A stretch of 25,844 nt of DNA from JBAVQS01 sp049694275. GTDB lineage: Bacteria > Chloroflexota > Anaerolineae > UBA4142 > SHND01. Position numbers and translations under genes: made by a program. The notes beneath the pieces were generated by a model. It was not told the origin of the DNA. It worked only from the letters and a program-made list of their open reading frames with translations, and ran no database searches. The stretch lies in contig JBAVQS010000035.1 of the NCBI GenBank assembly GCA_049694275.1, forward strand, positions 1 to 25,844. The letters are read 5' to 3'. This document shows positions 9,653-17,699 of this stretch, one piece after another; position 1 is the stretch's first letter; each line of letters starts with the position of its first letter.

Positions 9653-10687
9653 CTAGACCGAATCCATCACACGCCGCAGGTTCTTGTCAAAGGGCGGGTA
9701 GATGACGCCCTTTTCGGTCACGAGCGCCGTGATATATTTGTGCGGCGTGACATCAAAGGCCGGATTGCCGACGCGCACCCCCTCCGGCGCGAAACGGACG
9801 CCGTCGATGGTCGTCACCTCTTCGGCATGGCGCTCTTCAATCGGGATATCGTCGCCGGTCGCCAGGCGCATATCGATCGTACTGGTCGGCATGACTGAGT
9901 AAAAAGGCACGCCGTTCTCGTGCGCCACCACCGCCAGTTTGTAGGTCCCGATCTTGTTCGCGACATCGCCGTTCGACGCGACGCGGTCGGCCCCGACAAA
10001 GCAGCCGTTCACCAACCCTTTGCGCAAGTAATAACCCGAGGCGTTGTCGGCGATGAGCGTCATCGGCACGCCGTACTGCATTAACTCCCACGCGGTCAGA
10101 CGCGCCCCCTGCAAGCGCGGACGGGTTTCGTCGACGAATACATGCAGCTGCTTGCCCTGGCGATGCGCCTCGATGATGCACCCCAGCGCGGTGCCCACGT
10201 CCACAGTCGCCAGCGGGCCGGTGTTGCAGTGGTGGATGAGATTGTCGCCGTCGTAAATCAACGCGGCGCCATTCCGCGCCATTTGCTGATTCGTCGCCAC
10301 ATCCTCTTCGGCAATCGCCTGCGCCTCCTGCACGACCCATGCGCGCAAATCGGCGGCGGAGAGATCAGCGACGCGTGCTTTGTTCATCACCCGGTCGAGC
10401 GCCCAGCCGAGATTGACCGCGGTGGGCCGGGTCGCGCGCAACACCGCCGCGGCCTTGTCCAGATCGTGCACCAGCGCATCGCGGGTGGTCGCCGGGGAGG
10501 CCAGGACCGCGAGGGCCAGGCCGAAACCGGCGGCCGCGCCGATGGCCGGCGCGCCGCGAATCCACATCTCGCGGATGGCACGCGCAACGGTCTCATAGTC
10601 GTGCATTTCCGCGACGACCAGCTCGCGGGGCAACCGCCGTTGGTCAATCATCCGCACGACGCCGCCTTCAAGTTCTATGGTTCGCAT
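9653..10687 (-). CDS. mtnA: S-methyl-5-thioribose-1-phosphate isomerase
   Basis: 344 residues, normal length. It converts methylthioribose-1-phosphate to methylthioribulose-1-phosphate in methionine salvage. Seen: RGAPAIG (44-50), HHCNTG with the catalytic Cys154, GADRVASNGDVANKIGTYK with the catalytic Asp234, and the PTSTIDM stretch. These match MtnA rather than eIF2B regulatory subunits. It is the first gene behind the SAM-I riboswitch and terminator; the ATG at 10687 lies 60 bases after the terminator T-run. No other salvage gene (mtnP, mtnK, mtnB-D) is visible in the window. Confidence 0.96.
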   Translation of the reverse strand: MRTIELEGGVVRMIDQRRLPRELVVAEMHDYETVARAIREMWIRGAPAIGAAAGFGLALAVLASPATTRDALVHDLDKAAAVLRATRPTAVNLGWALDRVMNKARVADLSAADLRAWVVQEAQAIAEEDVATNQQMARNGAALIYDGDNLIHHCNTGPLATVDVGTALGCIIEAHRQGKQLHVFVDETRPRLQGARLTAWELMQYGVPMTLIADNASGYYLRKGLVNGCFVGADRVASNGDVANKIGTYKLAVVAHENGVPFYSVMPTSTIDMRLATGDDIPIEERHAEEVTTIDGVRFAPEGVRVGNPAFDVTPHKYITALVTEKGVIYPPFDKNLRRVMDSV

Positions 10688-10746
10688 ACGTCGATCTTGT
10701 TACGCTCCAACCGGATGGGATAAAAGAGGGGTGGAAACTGATGTAC

Positions 10747-10768
10747 AAAAAAAATCCCCGCGCGGGGA
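10747..10768 (-). terminator. Intrinsic terminator of the SAM-I riboswitch
   Basis: Minus strand: TCCCC-GCGC-GGGGA (10755-10768) followed by eight T (10747-10754). It lies just behind the aptamer. An alternative pairing of GGAGGAGA at the 3' edge of P1 with TCTTCTCC in the terminator arm (7 Watson-Crick pairs and one G-U) would act as antiterminator when SAM is absent. Confidence 0.85.
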
Positions 10769-10797
10769 GAAGACGTGCAAATAACAGGAGTCTCCTC

Positions 10798-10994
10798 CTC
10801 ATCTTTCAGAGCAACCCTCTCGCTCTGCCGGAATTGGCACCATTTCAGTAGCAAGTGGGCAGGGGCCAGTGTTCAGCGACCCGAAAACCCGTTAGGTTTT
10901 TTATCTGGCCGCCGACCACTCACCACCAACCACTGGACACTACTGCGGTTGCCGAGGCTTCACAGGGCCGATCCCTCCGCCTCCTCTGGATGAG
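10798..10994 (-). ncRNA. SAM-I (S-box) riboswitch
   Basis: Minus strand, all conserved parts in order. P1 is CTCATC (10989-10994) with GATGAG (10798-10803). P2 carries CAGAGGAGGCGGAGGGA and GGCCCTGTGAAGCC, followed by CGGCAACC. GGTGCCAATTCC follows P3, and P4 is CAGAGC/GCTCTG. These are the SAM-contact and kink-turn elements of the class. P3 is unusually long: about 105 bases (10842-10946) lie between GGCAACC and GGTGCC, where most members have about 20. P3 can nest CAGTAG/CTACTG, CCAGTG/CACTGG and an AAAACC/GGTTTT hairpin. SAM binding is expected to terminate transcription ahead of mtnA. Confidence 0.95.
10908..10942 (-). repeat. Degenerate heptamer array inside riboswitch P3
   Basis: Minus strand units of 7 bases: TAGTGTC, CAGTGGT, TGGTGGT, GAGTGGT, CGGCGGC. 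The period of 7 is clear for four units. Together with the hairpin beside it, it makes up most of the extra P3 length. Confidence 0.6.
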
Positions 10995-11030
10995 TTGTCC
11001 AGTACCTTTGATTAAAAAAGAACGGCGCGA

Positions 11031-11059
11031 ACTATAACACAAGCAAATTCATTTGTCAA
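11031..11059 (-). promoter_or_regulatory. Promoter of the SAM riboswitch / mtnA-metK operon
   Basis: Consensus TTGACA (11054-11059 on the minus strand), 17-base spacer, TATAGT (11031-11036). Start expected near 11024, about 30 bases before riboswitch P1. Confidence 0.85.
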
Positions 11060-11103
11060 AACGATACCGACCGAAAAGGGGTGATTGTACTGCGGCACCT
11101 GAT

Positions 11104-11132
11104 TTGTTCGTAAGGGCCGACGCGCCTATAAT
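11104..11132 (+). promoter_or_regulatory. Promoter of the three-gene membrane protein cluster
   Basis: TTGTTC (11104-11109), 17-base spacer, perfect TATAAT (11127-11132). The expected transcription start (about 11139-11140) coincides with the GTG at 11140, predicting a leaderless mRNA. It diverges from the riboswitch promoter 45 bp away. Confidence 0.75.
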
Positions 11133-11139
11133 GCCGCCC

Positions 11140-12774
11140 GTGAGACTCGATTCGCGCTCGCCTGTCGCCGCCCGGTGGCTCTATCCGATGCTCGTCGTTC
11201 TGCTCGCCATCCCGGCCATCGCGCCCCTCACCTATCCCGGCGCCTTTCAGACGCTGGGCGGGCTCAACGCGGTCTATAACCTCATGGACCTCACGGCGCG
11301 CCTGGGAAACAGCCTGGGCTGGGCGCCAACCTTTGCGCGCGGAATGGATGTGCTACGCGGGGATGGGCCGCTTCCCTATGCGTTGGCGGCCTCCCCGCGC
11401 CTGCTCGGGCTATCGTTCTTGACCTCGATCAAGCTCATCTATGCGCTGGCGTTTATTTTCTCCGGGCTCGGAATGTTTGGGCTGGCACAGCGCGTTTTCA
11501 AGAGCGCAGAGGCCGGGCTGGTCGCCGCCGTTCTCTATATCTATTTTCCCTATCACATTGCAGTCATCTATGTACGCGGCGCGCTGGGCGAAGCGGTGGC
11601 CTGGGCTCTTTTCCCATTCGCGCTCGTGGCTTTTGCCCGCTTGCGCGCCCACCTGACCCCGCGGCTCATCGATTACCTGCCGACCGTCCTGGTTTTCGCA
11701 TTCCTCGCACTGACCACACCGGGGCTGGCCTTGTTGTTTGCTGTCGGAACCATCCTTGGGTTTGAGTTATTTGCCCGCTGGCAAGGCGTGACGCACCCAC
11801 TCAAAGACCGGCGTGAGTGGGGCGTTGGGTTGGGTCTCCTGATCGGCGCAATTCCGCTCGGCCTGGCCCTGCAATTCAATCGGGGCGTGGATGACTCGTA
11901 CAGCTTTGTTCCAGCTTTTGTCTATCCATTCCAATTCCTCACCGCGAGTTGGGGCGCCGCCCTGCCCCGCGGCAACTATCTCGACCCGTTCCCTTTTCAA
12001 CTGGGGATTGCGGCGCTCGGCCTGACCCTCATCGCGCTGGCGCTCGGATGGCGCGCAGGACAGAATGGGAATTTGGCAATCCAACGCCTTCGCTCGATCA
12101 CCTGGTTCTCCGTTCTGCTCGCGCTCGCGCTTCTGGTCCTGATGCTCCCCTGGCTCGCGCCGTTATGGGACTGGACGCAGGCCACGCGCCTTGTCGAGTA
12201 TCCATTCGAGTTGCTCGGGTTCGTCGCCCTCCTGCTCTCGCTTGCTGCAAGCTCGATTGTGGTGAGCGACCGGCGGTTCGCACAGATTCCGCTGCTCGCC
12301 ACGCTGACCCTCATCCCCATTCTCGCCGCCTATTCCTACCTTGCGCCCGAGTATATCGATTTCGCGCCGGTTCATCCTCCGCTGGCGCTATTTAACGATG
12401 GCGAGGTGGCGCTGCTCGACGCCCAAATCGTGCGCCCGGTTGGGCCGCTGCGCCATGGGGCATCCGTGGACCTCGAACTGGAATGGCAGGCGCTGCGTCA
12501 GGTCAACCACGACTATACGGTATTTGTGCACGCCGTGGACGACAGCGGCAAGACATGGGGCGGCGAGGATAGCAAACCACAGGGGGGCGCCATGCCCACG
12601 CTCAAATGGCCGGTGGGCCGCGTGATTTCGGATACCCACACGATTCAGATCGATCTGAACGGGCCGCCGGAAGGGTATCACCTCGAAGTGGGCATCTATA
12701 CCGTGAACGGCGAGCGGGCGCCGACGGAAACGGGCGCGACCGAAGTGTGGATCACGGGGAATGAGAGCAAGTAG
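11140..12774 (+). CDS. Polytopic membrane protein, GT-C-like, with C-terminal beta domain
   Basis: 545 residues from GTG 11140 (VRLDSRSPVAARW). About a dozen hydrophobic segments fill residues 15-400. The segment FPYHIAVIYVRGALGEAVA matches the two following genes, so it is a diverged member of the same PTPS-related/YfhO-like family. It lacks their HDARH and TYGYGYP motifs. The last ~135 residues are soluble and beta-rich (DYTVFVHAVDDSGKTWGGED, then QGGAMPTLKWPVGRVI), a module often seen at the end of Chloroflexota membrane glycosyltransferases. A role in cell-surface glycan or lipid transfer is inference. Starts at TTG 11053 or ATG 11131 are open in frame but lie upstream of the predicted transcription start. 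Confidence 0.75.
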   Translation: MRLDSRSPVAARWLYPMLVVLLAIPAIAPLTYPGAFQTLGGLNAVYNLMDLTARLGNSLGWAPTFARGMDVLRGDGPLPYALAASPRLLGLSFLTSIKLIYALAFIFSGLGMFGLAQRVFKSAEAGLVAAVLYIYFPYHIAVIYVRGALGEAVAWALFPFALVAFARLRAHLTPRLIDYLPTVLVFAFLALTTPGLALLFAVGTILGFELFARWQGVTHPLKDRREWGVGLGLLIGAIPLGLALQFNRGVDDSYSFVPAFVYPFQFLTASWGAALPRGNYLDPFPFQLGIAALGLTLIALALGWRAGQNGNLAIQRLRSITWFSVLLALALLVLMLPWLAPLWDWTQATRLVEYPFELLGFVALLLSLAASSIVVSDRRFAQIPLLATLTLIPILAAYSYLAPEYIDFAPVHPPLALFNDGEVALLDAQIVRPVGPLRHGASVDLELEWQALRQVNHDYTVFVHAVDDSGKTWGGEDSKPQGGAMPTLKWPVGRVISDTHTIQIDLNGPPEGYHLEVGIYTVNGERAPTETGATEVWITGNESK

Positions 12775-12815
12775 GCAGGGAGCCAAGCCGGTCGGCTATT
12801 CGACCATCTTTTTGA

Positions 12816-14675
12816 ATGACAGCAACTATTCATCCGCGACCTAGCGTCCCGACGGGACAATCGATAATCCGTAATCTGCAATCTGCAATCCGCAACCCGC
12901 GGCTGGACCCGTATGCGCTGCTGTTGGTCGCGCTCTCTATACTCGTGCTGGGGCCGATGCTGCAGCAGGGCTATTTTTGGGGCGCACACGACGCGCGACA
13001 CTCGGTCTATTTCCTCTTTGAGTTTGACCGGGTGTTTCAAGATGGCATCTGGTATCCGCGCTGGTTCCCGGACATGACCTATGGATATGGGTACCCCCTA
13101 TTCAATATCTATGGGCCGCTCGCCTTTTATGCGGGCGAGCTGTTTCACCTCCTCGGCGCAGATTTCGTGACCGCGGTCAAGGTCGTCTTTGCGCTCGCCT
13201 GGGTACTCTCCGGGCTGGCGATGTACGGGTTTATCCGTCGCCTGTTCGATTCACGGCCGGCGGCGTTCGTCTCGGGGCTGGCCTATGTGTTCATGCCCTA
13301 TCACCTGATTGACGTCTATGTCCGTGCAGCCCTGGCCGAGTCGGTCGCGCTCCTCTTTTTGCCTCTGACGCTCTGGGCCTTTTACGAGACGATTACGGCC
13401 CCGCGCGTACGCGCCGCGCTCTTTGCCGCGTTTGCCTATGCGGGCATGTTGTTTGCGCATAACGGCATTGCGCTCCTCTTTTCGCCGGTACTCGGGGCAT
13501 GGATGGTCTTTCTCGTCCTCAAGCAGGCGAACGCGCCGATTCGTGCGTGGCCGATCCGCAAATGGCTTGCCCGCGCGCTGCCAGCCGGCGCGGCACTCGT
13601 CCTGGGCCTCACCCTGACCGGAATCTTTCTCATTCCCCTGGCGCTCGAATACCGGTATATCAACGTCGCACAGTGGACCGCCAACTATTACAATTACGCC
13701 GATCACTTTGTCGATTTCTTTCAACTGTTCACCCCGACCTGGGGGTTTGGCATCAGCAATCCCGGCCCGCACGATGGGCTGTCATTCCAGTTGGGCATTG
13801 TTCCGGTTGCGTTGGCGCTCTTTGCCCTCGTCGCTCTGTTCAGGAATCCACGAGGGCTACGCCCCTATATCCTCTTTTTCATGGGCTTGACGCTGATTGT
13901 CGTCCTGCTCATGTTCGAGTTTTCGCTGCCCGCGTGGAAGCTGTTCGGGCTCGCCGGCGTCGCCCAATTCCCGTGGCGACTGCTCACCCTCACCACCCTC
14001 TCCCTCGCGGCGCTCGCCGGCGTCGTGCTCGTCGAAACAGAGGAACCCACCCCCGCGTCAACCTTTTCGCTTCCGGCGCTGGCGCTGGGCGCGCTGGTTC
14101 TCCTGGCAAGCTATCCTTATGTGACCGCGCAGAACATGCTCCAGGCCGCGGAAGGACCGGTCGGGCTGCAAGGGTTGATGCGGTTTGAATCATCGGCGAA
14201 TGAAATGACGGGGAGCACCTCAGACGCCCAGGAGCAGCCGCTCTGGTCGCCGCTCGCCGACAATATCATGGCGGGCAAAAAGATCAACACCAAAGTGGAT
14301 GTCGGCGCAAAACCGGATAGCCTGTTCGTTGGCCTGACCAAATACGGGCTGCACACGAACGGCGAGATCATTGGCATCAATGCGCAGGATGATAATACGC
14401 CGATCATTTTCGACGTACAGAATTATCCGGGCTGGCGCGTCTATCTCTTGAAAGCCAAGAGCGCCGAAATCATCCAGGAACTCCCGATCCAGGTCGAGCC
14501 ACCCTATGGCCGCATCAAGGTCGTCGTGCCCAAAGGGGAATACTGGCTCCAGCTCGTTTTCCAGGATACGATGCCGCGCACGATCGGCGCGGCGCTTTCC
14601 GGTCTCTCTCTGCTCATTGCCGTTGGCTTGTTCGGTTGGGATACCTGGCGCCGGCGCGCGCCCAAGAGGGCATAA
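12816..14675 (+). CDS. PTPS-related / YfhO-like polytopic membrane protein
   Basis: 619 residues with about 12 membrane helices. After the first helix comes an outside loop GAHDARHSVYFLFEFDRVFQ and then PDMTYGYGYPLFNIYGPLAF, typical of PF10131-type '6-pyruvoyl-tetrahydropterin synthase related' membrane proteins, which have a GT-C glycosyltransferase-like layout; the acidic first loop is the likely active-site side. The C-terminal ~190 residues form an outside beta domain with the YPGWRVYLLK motif, followed by a final helix. Despite the family's historical name, pterin chemistry is not implied. Codons 15-28 are encoded by a heptamer repeat (12859-12900), so the native start may lie after it. 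No ribosome site is evident at the ATG. Confidence 0.82.
   Translation: MTATIHPRPSVPTGQSIIRNLQSAIRNPRLDPYALLLVALSILVLGPMLQQGYFWGAHDARHSVYFLFEFDRVFQDGIWYPRWFPDMTYGYGYPLFNIYGPLAFYAGELFHLLGADFVTAVKVVFALAWVLSGLAMYGFIRRLFDSRPAAFVSGLAYVFMPYHLIDVYVRAALAESVALLFLPLTLWAFYETITAPRVRAALFAAFAYAGMLFAHNGIALLFSPVLGAWMVFLVLKQANAPIRAWPIRKWLARALPAGAALVLGLTLTGIFLIPLALEYRYINVAQWTANYYNYADHFVDFFQLFTPTWGFGISNPGPHDGLSFQLGIVPVALALFALVALFRNPRGLRPYILFFMGLTLIVVLLMFEFSLPAWKLFGLAGVAQFPWRLLTLTTLSLAALAGVVLVETEEPTPASTFSLPALALGALVLLASYPYVTAQNMLQAAEGPVGLQGLMRFESSANEMTGSTSDAQEQPLWSPLADNIMAGKKINTKVDVGAKPDSLFVGLTKYGLHTNGEIIGINAQDDNTPIIFDVQNYPGWRVYLLKAKSAEIIQELPIQVEPPYGRIKVVVPKGEYWLQLVFQDTMPRTIGAALSGLSLLIAVGLFGWDTWRRRAPKRA
12859..12900 (+). 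repeat. Degenerate heptamer array in the N-terminal coding region
   Basis: Six consecutive 7-bp units: AATCGAT, AATCCGT, AATCTGC, AATCTGC, AATCCGC, AACCCGC. They encode the odd stretch QSIIRNLQSAIRNP ahead of the first membrane helix. Confidence 0.8.
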
Positions 14676-14676
14676 C

Positions 14677-16383
14677 GTGTTCCGTCTCCGGTTCGATCCT
14701 TACGTCCTCGTCCTGCTCGCCCTCAGCGCCATCGCGGTTGCGCCGCTGACAGCGCCAGGCTATTTCATGTTTGCGCACGACGCGCGCCACACGGTCTATT
14801 TCATGCAGATGTTTGACGCGGCGCTGCGTGAGGGCGCCCTCTATCCGCGCTGGGCGACCGACATGACGTTCGGCTATGGCTATCCGGTCTGGATTATTCT
14901 CGCCCCCCTGCCTTATTACCTCATCGAACTCTTTCACCTGACCGGGTTGGATTTTCCCACCGCGATCAAAGCGGCCGAAGCGGTTGGCCTGGTGGGCAGT
15001 GGGCTGACGATGTACCTGTTTGCGCGCCGGGTCCTGGGCCGGGAAGCGGGACTGCTGGCGGGCGCAGTTTTTCTGTTCGTCCCCTATCACATCGTCGATC
15101 TCTATGTGCGGGGGGCCGGACCCGAATTTCTTGCCTTTCTCTTTCCGCCGTTCATCCTCTGGGCAATCCATGGATACATGACCACGCGGCGGGCAGTCTA
15201 TGTGCCTTTCATCGCGCTCGGCTATGGCGCACTGGTGCTTACCCATGCCCAAATGGCGGTCCTCTTTTCGCCGCTCATCGGCGGCTATATCCTGATGCTC
15301 TGGGCGTTCTATGCGCGCGCCGCCCTGAGCGCGGGCCGGCGTTCCGCTCTGGCCTTTTTTGCCATGCCCGCGCTCGGGATTATCTGGGGCGTCCTCCTCT
15401 CCTTCACCTTTCTACTGCCTGTCCTCCTCGAGCAACGCTATCTGACAACCGACCCGCTGATCGGCGGCTTTTTCAATTTTCGCCAGCACTTTATCTCGAT
15501 AGCCCAACTCTTATCCCCATTCTGGGGTTATGGGTACGCGGGAATCAACGGCGGAGACCAGTTCTCGCTCCAACTTGGGATTGCTCCCCTGTTCCTCGCC
15601 GTTGTCGCCCTGTTTGGCCTGGGAGAGAGAAAAGGCGATTTGCGCGTCCACCTGCTCTTTTTTGCGCTCGCCGCGCTGGCCGCAATCCTGGTCATGCTCC
15701 CGGTCTCGGCATCCATCTGGGACCTGGCGGCCCCGGTCGTCGCGTTCGTCCAGTTTCCGTGGCGATTGCTCGTCATCACCGCGGTCGCCCTGTCGTTTCT
15801 TGCAGGCGCGGCGATCCACCTCCTACCGCGGGAGGATGCCCCACGCGCCGCGCTGGTCCTCTCCTTGCTCGTCGTGGTTGCCCTGTTCCCGAACACCCAG
15901 CCCCAGTATACCGAGGCAACATTCAACTATACGACCCTGATGGATTTCGAGGTGACGAGCCGGGAGCTTTTGGGGGATACGATCTGGATGGAACCGGGCA
16001 AGCGGCCACAGGATTCGCCGCTCGTCGAGCAGTACCGCGCGGGCAAGATTACAGAGAAAGCGGTGATCGCTCAGGGGAGCGGACAGGTCGAGTTGCTGGC
16101 CCATCGGTTCCTTTCGGACGAAGTGCGCGTGACCGCGGACCAGGCAGTCCTGGTCATGTTTTATACCCGCTATTTCCCGGGCTGGACCGCCACAATCGAT
16201 GGACAACCCACGCCGATTGAGCCGTACGGAGAGCAGGGGCTCGTAGCCGTTTCGGTCCCGGCCGGGCTTCACACCGTTCGCACCCAATTCGGAGACACCT
16301 GGGACCGGCAGGTGGGCGCCGGCGTGTCTTTCCTGGCGTTCATCAGCGTGCTGGCATGGCTCTGGCGGACGCGCCAAGGTTGA
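14677..16383 (+). CDS. PTPS-related / YfhO-like polytopic membrane protein, second copy
   Basis: 568 residues from GTG 14677, which follows the previous stop codon by one base and has AAGAGGG upstream; the longer in-frame reading from 14506 would overlap the preceding gene by 170 bp. It has the same plan as its neighbour: HDARHTVYFMQMFDAAL in the first outside loop, TDMTFGYGYPVWIILAPLPY, VPYHIVDLYVRGAGPEF, about 12 helices, then an outside C-terminal domain with YFPGWTATIDGQPTPIEPYG and GLVAVSVPAGLHTV, as in YfhO proteins, and a last helix near the end. Probably a translationally coupled paralogue acting on a surface polymer (inference). Confidence 0.84.
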   Translation: MFRLRFDPYVLVLLALSAIAVAPLTAPGYFMFAHDARHTVYFMQMFDAALREGALYPRWATDMTFGYGYPVWIILAPLPYYLIELFHLTGLDFPTAIKAAEAVGLVGSGLTMYLFARRVLGREAGLLAGAVFLFVPYHIVDLYVRGAGPEFLAFLFPPFILWAIHGYMTTRRAVYVPFIALGYGALVLTHAQMAVLFSPLIGGYILMLWAFYARAALSAGRRSALAFFAMPALGIIWGVLLSFTFLLPVLLEQRYLTTDPLIGGFFNFRQHFISIAQLLSPFWGYGYAGINGGDQFSLQLGIAPLFLAVVALFGLGERKGDLRVHLLFFALAALAAILVMLPVSASIWDLAAPVVAFVQFPWRLLVITAVALSFLAGAAIHLLPREDAPRAALVLSLLVVVALFPNTQPQYTEATFNYTTLMDFEVTSRELLGDTIWMEPGKRPQDSPLVEQYRAGKITEKAVIAQGSGQVELLAHRFLSDEVRVTADQAVLVMFYTRYFPGWTATIDGQPTPIEPYGEQGLVAVSVPAGLHTVRTQFGDTWDRQVGAGVSFLAFISVLAWLWRTRQG

Positions 16384-16410
16384 GGTTGGCCCATTAGCCC
16401 ATTTTACCGT

Positions 16411-16438
16411 TTGCGTTTGTCCCAAGGTATGCTAGAAT
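16411..16438 (+). promoter_or_regulatory. Extended -10 promoter of the LysM gene
   Basis: TTGCGT (16411-16416), 16-base spacer ending in TGC, then TAGAAT (16433-16438). The TG one base ahead of the -10 box makes it an extended -10 type. Start near 16445, 18 bases before the ATG at 16463. Confidence 0.65.
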
Positions 16439-16462
16439 AGGTGCGCTCTTAGAGTCTACGCT

Positions 16463-17650
16463 ATGACTTTGAACAAAACTCCTAATCAACCCCCACGGGG
16501 AAAACCGACCGAGCCCTGGCGCGTCGAACGGATGGTGCAGCGCGTGCCCGGTCACCTGGACGAAGAGTCTCGTTTTTCGCCGTGGCTGATCGTTGCCCTC
16601 GTCGCCATTGTCGTCATCATTGGGATCATCCTGCTTCTCTTGACGCAGACACCCGGGACTACGCCGGCCGCCTCGGGCCCCCAGGCCACCGCGGCAGCGC
16701 CCACGCGTCGCGTAACGATTATCCGCATCACCGCGACGCCCCAGCCCACTCTGACGCCTACTATTGCGCCCACTCCGGTTTATGTAAAATACACAGTCAA
16801 GAAGGGGGATACCCTTTCAACCATCGCGCGCCAGTTCAAAGTCTCCGTCGAAGCGATCCGCTCCGCGAACAACCTGACCGACGACACGCTTCACCCCGGA
16901 GATGTGCTTAACATTCCGCAGGGGGCCCCGACGCCGGGCGCCGTTGCCGACTCGACGGGGGCGCCCGATACACCGGGAACAGCCGGGCCACCGACTAATA
17001 TGCCAGTGGTCTTTCGTACTCCCACGCTGATCCCGCAAGCGACCGATTTCGCACTCGCAACAACCCCCACTGCAACACCGGGGGTTGTCGTTTATACCGT
17101 GCGATCCGGCGACACCCTGGGCGCAATCGCGAGCTATTACAGCACCACCGTCCAATCGATCATGGACCTGAGCAAGATCACCAGCATCAACCTCAAGGTA
17201 GGCCAGGTCCTCACCATCCCCATTGGAATCTGGACGCCAACCACGGCGCCGCCGACCGTATATAACTCGCCGACGCCGACCCTGACGCCCGAATTTTCGT
17301 ATGCTGCGCCGGACCTGCTCTCGCCGGCGGATGGCTCAGACTTTGCACATGATGGGAAAGTGACGCTCCAATGGCTATCGCTCGGCATCAAGAGCGACGA
17401 GTATTATGTCGTGCACGTTCGCTATATTGCGAATGGTATCGAGGTGACCATGCCGGTCTATACCGTCCGGTATGACGAGGGGACCTCGGTGACACTGAAC
17501 ACCTCACCGGCCGGCGCCGGTGGGCCCGCCCAGTTCTGGTGGTACGTCGTCGTCGTGCGAGAAAGCGGCTGCGGAACCGAGGGCACGCCCATCTCGCAGC
17601 CGTGCGCGGTCAGCCCGCTCAGCGAGGCGCGCACCTTGACGTGGAGATAA
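16463..17650 (+). CDS. Membrane-anchored protein with two LysM domains
   Basis: 395 residues: a cytoplasmic N-terminus of about 38 residues, one membrane helix (about 40-61), a Thr/Pro linker, LysM 1 (108-152, YTVKKGDTLSTIARQF), a second Thr/Pro linker, LysM 2 (209-253, YTVRSGDTLGAIASYY), a third linker, and a C-terminal beta-rich domain (about 280-395, FDW-like core LLSPADGS...VTLQW) that looks fibronectin-like. LysM domains bind GlcNAc-containing polymers such as peptidoglycan. No catalytic domain is seen, so it is more likely a wall-binding or scaffold protein. It has its own promoter and faces the LOG gene convergently. Confidence 0.88.
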   Translation: MTLNKTPNQPPRGKPTEPWRVERMVQRVPGHLDEESRFSPWLIVALVAIVVIIGIILLLLTQTPGTTPAASGPQATAAAPTRRVTIIRITATPQPTLTPTIAPTPVYVKYTVKKGDTLSTIARQFKVSVEAIRSANNLTDDTLHPGDVLNIPQGAPTPGAVADSTGAPDTPGTAGPPTNMPVVFRTPTLIPQATDFALATTPTATPGVVVYTVRSGDTLGAIASYYSTTVQSIMDLSKITSINLKVGQVLTIPIGIWTPTTAPPTVYNSPTPTLTPEFSYAAPDLLSPADGSDFAHDGKVTLQWLSLGIKSDEYYVVHVRYIANGIEVTMPVYTVRYDEGTSVTLNTSPAGAGGPAQFWWYVVVVRESGCGTEGTPISQPCAVSPLSEARTLTWR

Positions 17651-17665
17651 AGCGGCCAAAAGAAA

Positions 17666-17689
17666 CTGGCAGGTCAGGAGACCTGCCAG
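17666..17689 (-). terminator. Terminator hairpin between convergent genes
   Basis: Perfect 10-bp stem CTGGCAGGTC/GACCTGCCAG with a 4-base loop. On the minus strand it is followed by TTTCTTTT, fitting termination of the MFS-ABC-F-LOG operon. The plus side lacks a T-run, so termination of the LysM transcript is less certain. Confidence 0.7.
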
Positions 17690-17699
17690 CCTACTAAAA

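Noticed and set aside
14506..14676. Upstream extension of the third membrane protein
   Set aside because: It overlaps the conserved C-terminal coding region of the preceding gene and encodes a Ser/Arg-rich non-homologous stretch; GTG 14677 has a good ribosome site.
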